Shown: positions 17,308 to 25,074 of the stretch, in pieces | Position numbering within the stretch: position 1 is the stretch's first letter | Layout of the letters: each line of letters begins with the position of its first letter | DNA from: Candidatus Zixiibacteriota bacterium | GTDB taxonomy: Bacteria; Zixibacteria; MSB-5A5; WJJR01 | Direction: 5' to 3' | DNA length: 40,786 bases | NCBI GenBank assembly: GCA_036397555.1 | Contig: DASWIS010000002.1 | Location: 1-40,786, forward strand | Notes under the pieces: generated by a model | The model's database searches: none | Told to the model about the DNA's origin: nothing | What the model saw: only the letters and a program-made list of their open reading frames with translations | Made by a program: the position numbers and the translations under genes

Positions 17308-18009
17308 ATGACAACCACCGACCGTCATCGTGAGGCCTCGGAACAGGATCCGGAGACACTGGGCACGCATGCTGATTCTCCCGCTGCCCCGGCGCTGGGA
17401 AATCTCCAGCGCGGGTTTCCGCCGCATCGTCTGGACAACCAGTCGGAACCGAAGATCAGGAAAGACGGGCGCGGCTATTACATCATGACCATTTCCGAAA
17501 ACCTGAAGGTGTATTTCGAAGACCACTACAACTTCCTGGAGTTAATCGCGGACCGTTGCGCCCAACTGCTCAATGAGGCGGCCGTCAGGATCGATGCCAT
17601 CCCGGCGACGCACGCCGAGACGCTGGCGTTCTGCCGCGCACGGCGTATCATCCTCGATCTGCTGATGCGCACGATCCGCTCGTTTTATTCCGACGGGCAC
17701 AATCTGGGCGTGATCATGACGCCGTGGTGTTTCGGGACCGTTGTGTTGGAAAAAGTCGAGATGTTGCGTGACCGTATCAGCCGCGGCGATGCCAGCCATC
17801 TCGATGTCGGCGACTTTCCCTACGATGTCGTACGATATATCGACGAGATCCGTGTCCAGGTGCTGATGGAAGTCCTGGAGTTTCCGCCGAAGGCTTTTGC
17901 CATGCGCTGGCAGTACACCGAGTTGATCCGCCGCTACTCTTCAGCGCTCTCCAATGTCACGACATCGCTGCAAACGATCCTTGACATGATGAAGAAACAC
18001 GGGAAGTAA
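17308..18009 (+). CDS. Unrecognised helical protein
   Basis: 233 residues from ATG 17308. The first ~55 residues are low-complexity and hydrophilic, so the true start could be ATG 17485 (MTISENLKVYFEDHYNF, 174 residues). Neither start has a clear ribosome binding site. The C-terminal part is strongly helical, with no signal peptide or membrane segment, and contains the patterns RRIILDLLMRTIRSFYSDG, FPYDVVRYIDEIR and a final SALSNVTTSLQTILDMMKK. I recognise no family. The frame continues to the end of the gene without interruption and has the composition of its neighbours. It ends 10 nt before the convergent tag gene. Confidence 0.65.
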   Translation: MTTTDRHREASEQDPETLGTHADSPAAPALGNLQRGFPPHRLDNQSEPKIRKDGRGYYIMTISENLKVYFEDHYNFLELIADRCAQLLNEAAVRIDAIPATHAETLAFCRARRIILDLLMRTIRSFYSDGHNLGVIMTPWCFGTVVLEKVEMLRDRISRGDASHLDVGDFPYDVVRYIDEIRVQVLMEVLEFPPKAFAMRWQYTELIRRYSSALSNVTTSLQTILDMMKKHGK

Positions 18010-18019
18010 CTCGCGCGGC

Positions 18020-18658
18020 CTATCGCAGTGCGCGGACTTCTCTGTGACGAAAACACCGGACCAGGTGGTCGTTGACCATTCCGGTCGCCTGCATGTGCGC
18101 GTAGCAGATGGTCGGACCGACGAATCGGAATCCACGCGATCTCAAGTCCTTGCTCATCGCCTGCGACTCGGCGGTTTCCGCGGGAAGGTCGGAGAGTTCC
18201 TTCCAGCGATTGACGATCGCTTGGCCCTGGGTGAAACGCCAGATGTATGAATCGAAACTGCCGAATTCGTCGACAACGCTCAGAAACGCCCGCGCGTTGC
18301 CGACGGCGGCTTCGACTTTGGCGCGATTGCGTATGATGCCGGGATCGGTCAGAAGCCGTTCGATCCTGCGTGGGTCGTACCGTGCGACTCTGCCCGCATC
18401 GAAACCATTGAACGCTTTCCGGAAGTTGCCGCGCTTGCGGAGAATCGTCAGCCAACTGAGCCCCGCTTGCATCCCCTCAAGAATCAGAAACTCAAACAGC
18501 AGGCGGTCATCGTGGATCGGGACGCCCCACTCGGTGTCGTGATACGACACATAGAGCGGATCGTTTCCCGCCCACGGGCAGCGGCGACGTCGGTCGGCAT
18601 AATTGGCCGGATCCGGCATGGGGGATGGGTACGACGGTCCGTTCCCTCGTACCATCAC
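18020..18658 (-). CDS. tag: DNA-3-methyladenine glycosylase I
   Basis: 212 residues from GTG 18658; ATG 18655 or the ATG at codon 14 are alternatives. Tag removes 3-methyladenine from alkylated DNA in base excision repair. The sequence carries the family pattern from RRRCPWAGNDPLYVSYHDTE (residues 23-42) through EFLILEGMQAGLSWLTIL to FRKAF. The C-terminus has FRFVGPTICYAHMQATGMV and NDHLVRC. The zinc ligands of the E. coli enzyme (Cys and His near the start, His and Cys near the end) have equivalents in Cys27, His40 and the final HxxxC. Every family block is present, so the enzyme should be active. It stands alone and is convergent with the orphan gene at 17308. Confidence 0.96.
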   Translation of the reverse strand: MMVRGNGPSYPSPMPDPANYADRRRRCPWAGNDPLYVSYHDTEWGVPIHDDRLLFEFLILEGMQAGLSWLTILRKRGNFRKAFNGFDAGRVARYDPRRIERLLTDPGIIRNRAKVEAAVGNARAFLSVVDEFGSFDSYIWRFTQGQAIVNRWKELSDLPAETAESQAMSKDLRSRGFRFVGPTICYAHMQATGMVNDHLVRCFRHREVRALR

Positions 18659-18672
18659 TTTCCAACGGGCGG

Positions 18673-19726
18673 TCAGTACTCGGCGCGCAGTCCCGGGTGA
18701 GCCATCAGGGCCGAATCGATATAGGCCCGTGCCTGCCGAATTGCGTAATCCCCGCCATCCGGCTTGTTTCCGTACTCCTCAGCCCACTCGAACAACGTGT
18801 CCCAAATGTCCTTTGCGCTCACGCCCTCGGCAAACGTGAAGGATGAATGACGGGAGGTCGTCTCAGCCCATGCTGCTCGCACGCCCGCCCAGAATGGCGC
18901 GGTGCGCCGCCAATACTCCCGCGCCGCCAGCAGGGAATCGTCGCGGAGGCGTCGGTATGTATTTGATCCGCGCTCGTGCACGAGCACCGATGCCGTCGTG
19001 CCGTAGCCGTGTAAGTCCAGCTTGTAGTTATCCTGTTCATGGACACAGCCGTCGGGCGTAATCGTGTGACGATTCACTCCGCAGAGGACATCGTACTCCT
19101 CCTGGCGCGCGCGTTCCCGTCGCGGCAAGGGCCGCCACGTCACACCCGACTCCCAGGAGGAACGATTGGCAATGTGCATCCAGCGCCCGAATGACTCGAA
19201 CGCGGCAAATCATTGACCTGATAAACGGCCTGAGTCCACGTGCCGCTGACCAGCGCCGAAGACAGCGCCTGATGCCCCAACTCTGGAAGCCCGCGTAGGC
19301 CAACAATGCCGTGTCTTGATACGTCCAGTCCTGCCGCCAATGCTTCACGACGCGGTCATCCCATTCGTCCCGCATGCTGATCGGTGCATCGCCGGACTCG
19401 GTCGTGTCGATAACGAGCAGATGCTGCAAGCTGACGAAGTCGCCCCGGTCTTCGATCACCCAAACCAGTTCACGCCCACGCGAACGATGCGGTTCGTGCA
19501 CCAGGTAGCCGGCTTGCAGCGCGACCGTTTCTTCGAATGAAAAGCTGACTTCATATTCTCCCGCCATCGCGAGGATCGCCAGACGGTCCCGTTCGAAATC
19601 GTCTGTAAGAGCGTTGGGTTCGACTTCCTGCGCGGATACGATACGCGGCATCATCAGAAGACAGGCGGCTGCCAAACATGAAACATACTTGATCAGGGAG
19701 TTCGCCTTTGCCTGCTCCTGAGTCAT
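18673..19726 (-). pseudogene. DUF6607-family secreted protein, broken by two frameshifts
   Basis: Three overlapping minus-strand frames make one protein. Frame A (from ATG 19726) has a signal peptide ending RIVSAQ, then FERDRLAILAMAGEYEVSF, FVSLQHLLVI and KHWRQDWTYQDTALLAY. Frame B continues with LSSALVSGTWTQAVYQVND. Frame C continues with FESFGRWMHIANRSSW, VTWRPLPRRE, YDVLCGVNRHTITPDG and TAPFWAGVRAAW. Adding one base near 19266 and one near 19200 restores a continuous reading frame, so each break looks like a single-base deletion. The conserved blocks match the DUF6607 family (WRQDWTYQD, GTWTQAVYQVDDSPR, NRHTITPxGWVHEQDN) as I recall it. Function unknown. It is either a recent pseudogene or an assembly error; the well-conserved residues in all three segments favour a very recent or artefactual break. 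Confidence 0.8.
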
Positions 19727-19920
19727 GCTATCGCATTGGACAGCTTCTGAATTGGATAAACGCATGGGGCACCTTCCGAGGAATTCAAGCTGTTGCCGTT
19801 CAAGCGGTAACCACTTACACCGCGAAGTTAGGCGCGCCTAACTCTCGGCGGGGTACTTGGTACATGTCTCGCTGGACCGAGTCAAGTCCGAATTCGCAGT
19901 CAGAAGCAGCGTTGCGCAGA

Positions 19921-19944
19921 ACGCGCCCGCGCATGGGCGCGCGT
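19921..19944. repeat. GC-rich inverted repeat upstream of the carbonic anhydrase promoter
   Basis: ACGCGCCC and GGGCGCG(CG)T flank a 6-nt centre, giving a 7-8 bp dyad that ends 28 bp before the -35 hexamer at 19973. No T-run follows, so it is not a typical terminator. An operator is possible, but short GC-rich dyads arise easily in this composition. Confidence 0.3.
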
Positions 19945-19972
19945 AAGCGAAGAACACCCACACCGGCGGCTA

Positions 19973-20001
19973 TTGACAAAACCTCTGAAAGATGCGAGAA
20001 T
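19973..20001 (+). promoter_or_regulatory. Sigma-70-like promoter of the leader and carbonic anhydrase transcript
   Basis: A consensus TTGACA (19973-19978) is followed after 17 bp by GAGAAT (19996-20001), which matches four of six bases of TATAAT. Transcription would start near 20008, giving a leader of about 230 nt before the carbonic anhydrase ATG at 20241. The perfect -35 box is rare in this window. Confidence 0.6.
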
Positions 20002-20031
20002 AAGCATAGGAAGTGCCTTAGGATTATGGAG

Positions 20032-20148
20032 ATGAGACCTCATCCCGACATGCACCGGCATTCTGCCGTGACGTACTCTGTGATGGGTTGTTGCTGTTGT
20101 CGCGTTTTCTCACGACGGAAGGGAATGCTCATTCAGAATCTGGATTAA
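20032..20148 (+). CDS. Putative cysteine leader peptide (four consecutive Cys codons)
   Basis: 38 codons from ATG 20032, chosen because AGGA (20020-20023) lies 8 nt upstream; ATG 20026 is in frame but too close to that site. The middle of the peptide reads SVMGCCCCRVFSRR, with Cys codons TGT TGC TGT TGT at 20089-20100. The stop is TAA at 20146-20148. It lies about 24 nt after the predicted transcription start and 28 nt before an intrinsic terminator, and the segment just after the Cys codons can pair with that terminator. This is the arrangement of amino-acid leader peptides such as trpL or hisL, with Cys as the sensed residue. Sequence similarity to any known leader was not assessed. A chance Cys run in a non-coding leader is the main alternative. 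Confidence 0.5.
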   Translation: MRPHPDMHRHSAVTYSVMGCCCCRVFSRRKGMLIQNLD

Positions 20149-20186
20149 GCCACACCTGACAGCGACATGAAGCGAGAGCCCTTCCG
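20116..20186 (+). promoter_or_regulatory. Candidate antiterminator stem of a cysteine attenuator
   Basis: CGGAAGGG (20116-20123) is the exact complement of CCCTTCCG (20179-20186), which contains most of the 5' arm of the terminator at 20177-20206. After a 4-nt bulge, CTC (20128-20130) also pairs with GAG (20176-20178). The upstream strand can instead pair with TTGTCG (20097-20102), which overlaps the last Cys codons, through CGACGG (20113-20118). The two pairings are mutually exclusive. A ribosome stalled on the Cys codons would free 20116-20130 and favour the antiterminator, allowing readthrough into the carbonic anhydrase. Confidence 0.5.
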
Positions 20187-20206
20187 CAAGGAGGGGTTCT
20201 TTTTTT
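20177..20206 (+). terminator. Intrinsic terminator inside the carbonic anhydrase leader
   Basis: The arm AGCCCTTCC (20177-20185) pairs with GGAGGGGTT (20190-20198) around a GCAA tetraloop, with two G-U pairs. CT and a run of seven T (20200-20206) follow. It ends 34 nt before the carbonic anhydrase ATG and precedes that gene's own AGGAGG, so it must be bypassed for expression from the upstream promoter. Confidence 0.85.
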
Positions 20207-20240
20207 GTATCTAAAACGCATCAAGGCAACAGGAGGCATC

Positions 20241-20825
20241 ATGAGCACCACGGTCGAACAGGTCCTTCGAGCCAATCAGTCGTACAAAGAAACATTCGGG
20301 AGCAAGCGCGACCTGCCCATGCCCCCGGGACGGCGGTTTGCCGTTTTGACATGCATGGACGCGCGCTTGGATCCGGCCAAGTTTGCGGGATTGGCCGAGG
20401 GCGATGCGCATGTCATTCGCAACGCCGGCGGGCGCGCCAGCGACGACGCGATTCGGTCGCTGGTCATCTCTTACAAGCTGCTGGGAACGCGCGAGTGGTT
20501 TGTGGTTCACCATTCCGATTGCGGCATGGAGACATTCACCGACGATGTGATCTCCGATCTGCTCTCCAGAAGTCTGGAGACGGCCACGATCAGCAATGGC
20601 GGCTGGAAAGACATCGGTAAAGGGCCGGGTGCGCCGGACGGCCGCTTCATCAAATGGCTGACGATCTCCGATCAGCAGACGAGCGTGGTCGAGGATGTGC
20701 TGCGCATCCGCAATCACCCGCTCGTGCCCAGGTCGATCGCAATCTATGGGTACATCTTTGACGTCCGGACCGGCGGATTGATCGAGGTCGAGGCGGCGAC
20801 AGAGGCGGGCGCCGAGCGCGGATAG
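20241..20825 (+). CDS. Beta-class carbonic anhydrase
   Basis: 194 residues. ATG 20241 is fixed by AGGAGG (20231-20236). The enzyme interconverts CO2 and bicarbonate. The beta-class zinc site is complete: Cys38 and the Asp40/Arg42 dyad in [10 protein letters not shown], and His91 with Cys94 in [25 protein letters not shown] is the standard family segment after the first ligand. The C-terminus ends with a typical strand ([19 protein letters not shown]). The overall pattern resembles the small mycobacterial type (Rv1284-like), which lies next to the sulfate-assimilation gene cysD in M. tuberculosis as I recall. It is preceded by a promoter, a Cys-rich leader frame and a terminator, suggesting expression tied to cysteine supply. 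Confidence 0.95.
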   Translation: MSTTVEQVLRANQSYKETFGSKRDLPMPPGRRFAVLTCMDARLDPAKFAGLAEGDAHVIRNAGGRASDDAIRSLVISYKLLGTREWFVVHHSDCGMETFTDDVISDLLSRSLETATISNGGWKDIGKGPGAPDGRFIKWLTISDQQTSVVEDVLRIRNHPLVPRSIAIYGYIFDVRTGGLIEVEAATEAGAERG

Positions 20826-20910
20826 GTGGCAGAGACGGGCCCTCGCATCCGGCCGACCCCGGCCCCTGATCCTGTTGGCGCCCGAGTGATCACGGTGTAG
20901 ATTTGGGCTC

Positions 20911-22431
20911 ATGAGCTTCTATGTTTACCTCGCGGTGATCGTCAGCGGCGCATCGGTTCTGGCTGTTGAGATTCTGGGGACGAAAGTCATCGCGCCGTTT
21001 TACGGAGCCAGTCTCTACCTCTGGTCGGCGTTGATCTCAGTCACGCTCGCGGCGCTCAGCGTCGGGTACGCGATCGGCGGACGGTGGGCCGACCGTGGTC
21101 CGAATCTGCGGCGATTCGCCGCTGTCATCGGTCTGGCCGGCGTGTGGATCGCGTTGATCCCGTGGATGCGGATGCCGGTATTGGCCGCAACGGAGAGCGT
21201 CGGTCTGCGCATGGCGGTGCTCATCACCGCCACCGCCCTGTTCTTCCCGCCATTGGTGTTGTTGGGGATGGTCAGTCCGTATGCCATCCGATTGAAGGCC
21301 GCCAGTCTGGATGTCGTCGGAACGACGGCCGGTAATCTCTATGCGATCTCTACCGTCGCCAGCGTGGTTGCGGCGATCGCGACCGGGTTTTTCCTGATCC
21401 CCAACATGGGCGTATCGCGTCTTCTCTTGTTGATCGGCCTGGCGCTGGTCGTCACGTCGGCCATCGGCATGGCATTGCGCAGCGGCGCGAAGGCAATTGT
21501 CGTCGCGGCACTTGTCTTTGGCGGCGGCGCCGTCGTCATCGTTCGCGCATCGCCATCGGTCACTGTTAACCCGGAATGGGGATTGCTTGATGTCAGGCAG
21601 ACTCATTACGCTGAAATCCGAGTTGTCGAACGCGATGATACGCGCTACATGCTGATCGACGGGGGGACACACACGATCGTCGATCCACGCACATGGGAAT
21701 CGCGCTTTCCCTACGTAAAGGTGCTCGACCTCGCCCAGTGGATGTTCGCAGAGCCCGGAGAGATGCTCCTGGTCGGACTGGGTGGCGGGTCCGTCGTCAA
21801 GTCATTCCATCGTGGGGGTTGGCGAATCGATGCGGTCGAAATCGATCGTGGCGTGGTCGAAACCGCTTACGCGCACTTTGGTTTGAAATCGGACGAGGCG
21901 CGCGTCTTTGTGATGGACGCGCGGCAATACCTGATCACGCACGATGGCGCGTACAATCTGATTGTGATGGATGCCTTCGGCAGCAGCTCGATCCCATTCC
22001 ACCTGGTCACGGAGGAGGCATTCGCGCTGGTCAAGTCGCGCCTGTCGGCCGACGGTGTCCTGGCGATGAATGTTGAAGCGGTGGGCTGGGACGATGTCAT
22101 CGTTCGTTCTTTGTCCGCCACAGCGCAGCGCCGCTTCGCGCATGTCACCGTCCTGCCGATCGCCGAGCCACCGGACCAGATCGGGAATCTGATCTTACTG
22201 GCATCGGACAGGTCTATCGTATTGAGGGATGAGCCGCCGATTCCCATGGATCGGTTTTCCGCGGACTACGATCGCGCGCACGCCTGGGACAACCGTTTTG
22301 AGGTGGATACGATCGGAGTGCAAGTGTTGACCGATGAGTTAAACCCGATCGATGTATGGGCGGAGCGGGTGAATCTCGTGGCGCGACGCCAGTTGCACAC
22401 GGTCTTCAGCGAACGCGGACTCGCGTGGTAA
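20911..22431 (+). CDS. Membrane-fused spermidine synthase-like protein
   Basis: 506 residues. The N-terminal ~215 residues form about 6-8 membrane helices starting with YLAVIVSGASVLAVEILGTK, the pattern of the fused MFS/spermidine synthase family (GxxxLxxEIxxxRxxAPxxG). The C-terminal half is a Rossmann methyltransferase-like domain: MLLVGLGGGSVVKSFHRGGW, then IDAVEIDRGVVETAYAHFG with the acidic residue after strand 2, then ARVFVMDARQYL and YNLIVMDAFGSSSIPFHL. Family knowledge: the soluble domain resembles aminopropyltransferases, but the substrate of the fused forms is unknown. It lies 85 bp downstream of the carbonic anhydrase on the same strand with no clear terminator between them, so co-transcription is possible. 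No polyamine genes are nearby. Confidence 0.85.
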   Translation: MSFYVYLAVIVSGASVLAVEILGTKVIAPFYGASLYLWSALISVTLAALSVGYAIGGRWADRGPNLRRFAAVIGLAGVWIALIPWMRMPVLAATESVGLRMAVLITATALFFPPLVLLGMVSPYAIRLKAASLDVVGTTAGNLYAISTVASVVAAIATGFFLIPNMGVSRLLLLIGLALVVTSAIGMALRSGAKAIVVAALVFGGGAVVIVRASPSVTVNPEWGLLDVRQTHYAEIRVVERDDTRYMLIDGGTHTIVDPRTWESRFPYVKVLDLAQWMFAEPGEMLLVGLGGGSVVKSFHRGGWRIDAVEIDRGVVETAYAHFGLKSDEARVFVMDARQYLITHDGAYNLIVMDAFGSSSIPFHLVTEEAFALVKSRLSADGVLAMNVEAVGWDDVIVRSLSATAQRRFAHVTVLPIAEPPDQIGNLILLASDRSIVLRDEPPIPMDRFSADYDRAHAWDNRFEVDTIGVQVLTDELNPIDVWAERVNLVARRQLHTVFSERGLAW

Positions 22432-22779
22432 TCACTCTTCGTCCATCGGCTTGATTTCCCCGCTCTCGAGTAGCCGGACCGGGTGCCCTTCCAGTTCTCG
22501 GGGAATCTTGCGCTCGAGTTCGTCGGTTTGCTCAAATACTAAAACCAAAATGCACGGAGTTCCGTCGTCGAGTTCTCCGATTGCGACACCCGTAACACCC
22601 ACGATGGACATCAATTCGTCGACATGGGCATCCATCACGGCATTGATGTCCTTTTGTGCCACGGCGTCCCCCTTCTGGGATTGTGGTGCGCACCCCACGC
22701 AGGCGGCCAGCACCAAAGCACTCAGCGCGGCCCGACCGATCTGATGTCCGAACCGGACTGGACTCATGGGGCTGGGCAT
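22432..22779 (-). CDS. Small lipoprotein sharing a domain with the neighbouring protease
   Basis: 115 residues from ATG 22779, chosen because AGGA lies about 9 nt upstream. A signal sequence ends in LVLAACVGC, with a lipobox-like Cys, so the mature protein is probably lipid-anchored. The rest is one small alpha/beta domain: VMDAHVDELM, VTGVAIGELDDGTPCILVLV, IPRELEGHPVRLL. The same pattern occurs at residues ~50-125 of the protease encoded upstream on this strand (VMAVQEAHTKRLM, VIGTATTLDAKGQP, LDGVPVEIVL). In many trypsin-like secreted proteins a domain of this shape precedes the catalytic domain. Here it stands alone. A role as inhibitor or folding factor is only inferred. Confidence 0.7.
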   Translation of the reverse strand: MPSPMSPVRFGHQIGRAALSALVLAACVGCAPQSQKGDAVAQKDINAVMDAHVDELMSIVGVTGVAIGELDDGTPCILVLVFEQTDELERKIPRELEGHPVRLLESGEIKPMDEE

Positions 22780-22840
22780 GTGGCCATCCTGAGGGATCAT
22801 ATGCACTTTGGCCGATCCCAGTTTCGGGAATTCAAAGAGA

Positions 22841-22878
22841 GAGTCCCGCCCTCGACTCGCAGTCGGCGGACGGGACTC
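22841..22878 (-). terminator. Hairpin between the protease and small lipoprotein genes
   Basis: GAGTCCCG (22841-22848) and CGGGACTC (22871-22878) form a perfect 8-bp stem. Read on the minus strand it lies 36 nt after the protease stop and is followed by TCTCTTTG, a poor T-tract. It may be a weak terminator or an mRNA-stabilising hairpin separating the two genes. Confidence 0.45.
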
Positions 22879-22913
22879 CTATTGCGGTTCGTGAAGCCGA
22901 AGCAACGGGCCAG

Positions 22914-24038
22914 TTAGTTCCCGACCATCGTGGCGCCGAAGAACGACAACACCTGCCCGATCGGATTGGCCACGGCAATTGTGTTGCTGCCCGCGTAGAG
23001 CAGGCCCACGGCCCTCGGATTGGTTGTGACGTCTTCGACCATCAGCGACCCGGAGTCGCCGCCGGACAAAAATCGTCCGGCTCTGTTCGATACCAGAATC
23101 TGACCGGTGAACGTCTTGGTGAAAGCGGTTCCGCCGGCGCACTCATTATCATAGGCGACGCTCACGGTCGCGTTCAGACCGTTGACCTTGCTGCGGCTCA
23201 AGCCGGTCGTGCGTCCGCTCTTCTTAACCGCCTGGTTGACGAAGGCCCCGACTGTCGACGACGAGAGCGTGCCGACCTCGAGAATCGCACCGTTCTCGCT
23301 CACCATGCCGCTGATAATCGTGGCGCTCGAGGCGTCAACATTGCTGCCGGGCAGTGAACTGGACTTGACCAGCGTGGCGACATTCTGGGAATTGTTCGCG
23401 TTGCAACCGACATCGATCAGGCCGGGCTGGATGATGAAATCGCCGGTCTGAGCCGTCCGCCCATTGCCGCCGTTAACAATGTCAGCTTCGAAGACGTGGT
23501 AGTTGCTGAGAATCCGCTTTTGCCCGCCGACCTGGATCAGCGACCCGAGGGTGCCGCCGCAACAGTACCCGTTGGCGAGGTCATAGCGCCAGCCACCCGA
23601 GGTCCCGAGCTGGATGGGGGGTGTTTGTTTCGCGGTATGACTGACGCCGCCACCCCCGCCCCCGGGGCCCTTCATGGCAACGATCGGGTCGGTTAAGACG
23701 ATCTCGACTGGGACGCCATCGAGAGTCCTGGGCGCCGCATCGGCCGCCTTCTGGGATGTCACCAGCAGCATGACCGCCGGTTGACCCTTGGCATCAAGCG
23801 TCGTGGCTGTGCCGATCACATCCGGCTCCGCCATCAAGCGCTTTGTGTGGGCCTCCTGCACGGCCATGACCGATTGCAACTGGGGACTGATGCGTCCCAG
23901 AGCGTCATCGGAAAACGCCGTGGGACCGGTCGCGGATTCGTCGACGACGGAACATCCCCAGATTCCTGCGGCGACGGCGATCGCCACACCGATGAGGACT
24001 CCCCTGTTGTGACGAAGACGTCTGAATGAGTCTCTCAT
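22914..24038 (-). CDS. Trypsin-like serine protease lipoprotein
   Basis: 374 residues. TAGGAGG stands 7 nt before ATG 24038. The N-terminus is a lipoprotein-type signal (VLIGVAIAVAAGIWGC, Cys29). Residues ~50-125 are the small domain shared with the adjacent lipoprotein. A Gly-rich linker (about 125-132) leads to a chymotrypsin-fold domain. His181 lies in RILSNYHVF, Asp235 in GSNVDASSATI and Ser329 in FLSGGDSGSLMV, so the triad is complete. Cys159/Cys160 (YCCGG), Cys212 and Cys300 may form disulfides. The catalytic part resembles bacterial S1-like proteins with GGDSGS. Likely an envelope or extracellular endopeptidase; substrate unknown. It is divergent from the dienelactone hydrolase gene. 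Confidence 0.85.
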   Translation of the reverse strand: MRDSFRRLRHNRGVLIGVAIAVAAGIWGCSVVDESATGPTAFSDDALGRISPQLQSVMAVQEAHTKRLMAEPDVIGTATTLDAKGQPAVMLLVTSQKAADAAPRTLDGVPVEIVLTDPIVAMKGPGGGGGGVSHTAKQTPPIQLGTSGGWRYDLANGYCCGGTLGSLIQVGGQKRILSNYHVFEADIVNGGNGRTAQTGDFIIQPGLIDVGCNANNSQNVATLVKSSSLPGSNVDASSATIISGMVSENGAILEVGTLSSSTVGAFVNQAVKKSGRTTGLSRSKVNGLNATVSVAYDNECAGGTAFTKTFTGQILVSNRAGRFLSGGDSGSLMVEDVTTNPRAVGLLYAGSNTIAVANPIGQVLSFFGATMVGN

Positions 24039-24276
24039 TCAGGCCTCCTAAGGTGAAGCGGTTGGGATGGTGAGGGACCTCCCCTCCGTGGGAAGGTCGG
24101 TTATTTGCAGAAACGAGAACATGATTTGTCAGCCCCTGTCAAGCCGAATTCTGCGTCGGGCGCCGACCGGCCCCGGTCCGGGCGCGGAGCACATCCACCA
24201 TGGGAAAGACAAATCGATCCTCGGCCATTGCGCCGGCGGCGCCTTCTGTCGTATTTGAACCCGAGGAGGAACTGAG

Positions 24277-25053
24277 ATGAAATCTGCGCTGGCGCTAATG
24301 TTATCCCTTGCCTTCATCTCGACCGCATCTGGCAAGGTTGTCACTCAAACGATCGAGTATCGGTCCGGCGACCGCACCTGCGAGGGGTATCTCGCCTACG
24401 ACGATTCGACCGCCGGTCAGCGTCCCGGTGTGCTGGTCGTTCATCAGTGGATGGGGTTGACCGACTATGAGAAATCCCGCTGCGAACAACTGGCGCAACT
24501 TGGGTATGTTGCGTTCGCCGCGGACCTCTACGGCCAGGGCGTGCGTCCTGATTCGCCGCAGTCGGCCGGGGCACAGGCCGGACAGTTCAAGGGCGATCCG
24601 TCGCTGACCCGTCGGCACGTGGGCGCGGCGTTCGATTGGCTGACGCAACACGAACGTGTCGACCCAGCCAAAACTGCCGCGATCGGCTACTGTTTTGGCG
24701 GGTGGGTTTGTCTGGAATTGGCGCGGTCGGGCAAAGATGTCGCCGGCGTGGTCGGATTTCATACCGGTCTGGATGCGTCCAATCCCGATGACGCCCAGAA
24801 CATCAAGGGGCGCGTGTTGATTCTCAATGGCGCTGATGATCCGCATGTCTCACCCGAATCGGTGGCGGCCTTCATCAAGGAGATGACGGACGCCGGCGTA
24901 AAGTACGAATATGTGGCCTACGAGGATGCGGTTCACGCCTTCACGCAGCCGATGGCAGGCGACGACAAAGCCAAAGGCGCGGCGTACAACGAAGCGGCGG
25001 ACAAACGCTCGTGGGATGCGATGAAGAGATTCTTCGTCGACCTGTTCAAGTAG
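24277..25053 (+). CDS. Secreted dienelactone hydrolase family protein
   Basis: 258 residues. GAGGAGG about 7 nt upstream supports ATG 24277. A cleavable signal peptide (ALALMLSLAFISTASG) indicates a periplasmic or secreted enzyme. The alpha/beta hydrolase core has PGVLVVHQWMGLTDYEK with the conserved Glu, the nucleophile Cys in AAIGYCFGGWV, the acid in LNGADDPHVSPES and the catalytic His in YEDAVHAFTQP. The Cys nucleophile marks it as DLH-like rather than an ordinary serine esterase. Family knowledge: some members hydrolyse dienelactones, but secreted ones such as this have broad or unknown ester substrates. It lies 21 nt upstream of yajQ and may share its transcript. Confidence 0.92.
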   Translation: MKSALALMLSLAFISTASGKVVTQTIEYRSGDRTCEGYLAYDDSTAGQRPGVLVVHQWMGLTDYEKSRCEQLAQLGYVAFAADLYGQGVRPDSPQSAGAQAGQFKGDPSLTRRHVGAAFDWLTQHERVDPAKTAAIGYCFGGWVCLELARSGKDVAGVVGFHTGLDASNPDDAQNIKGRVLILNGADDPHVSPESVAAFIKEMTDAGVKYEYVAYEDAVHAFTQPMAGDDKAKGAAYNEAADKRSWDAMKRFFVDLFK

Positions 25054-25074
25054 CCCGCGGAGGGATTATTGCCG

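Noticed and set aside
19708-20025. Extension of the Cys-rich leader frame upstream to 19708 as a 146-residue protein
   Set aside because: The extra part has no ribosome binding site, lies upstream of the promoter at 19973, has random-looking composition and overlaps the start of the divergent DUF6607 gene.
24060-24276. Hairpins before the dienelactone hydrolase gene as a riboswitch
   Set aside because: GACCT/AGGTC and GACCGG/CCGGTC are short and do not match any riboswitch core I know; the region is an ordinary divergent promoter area.
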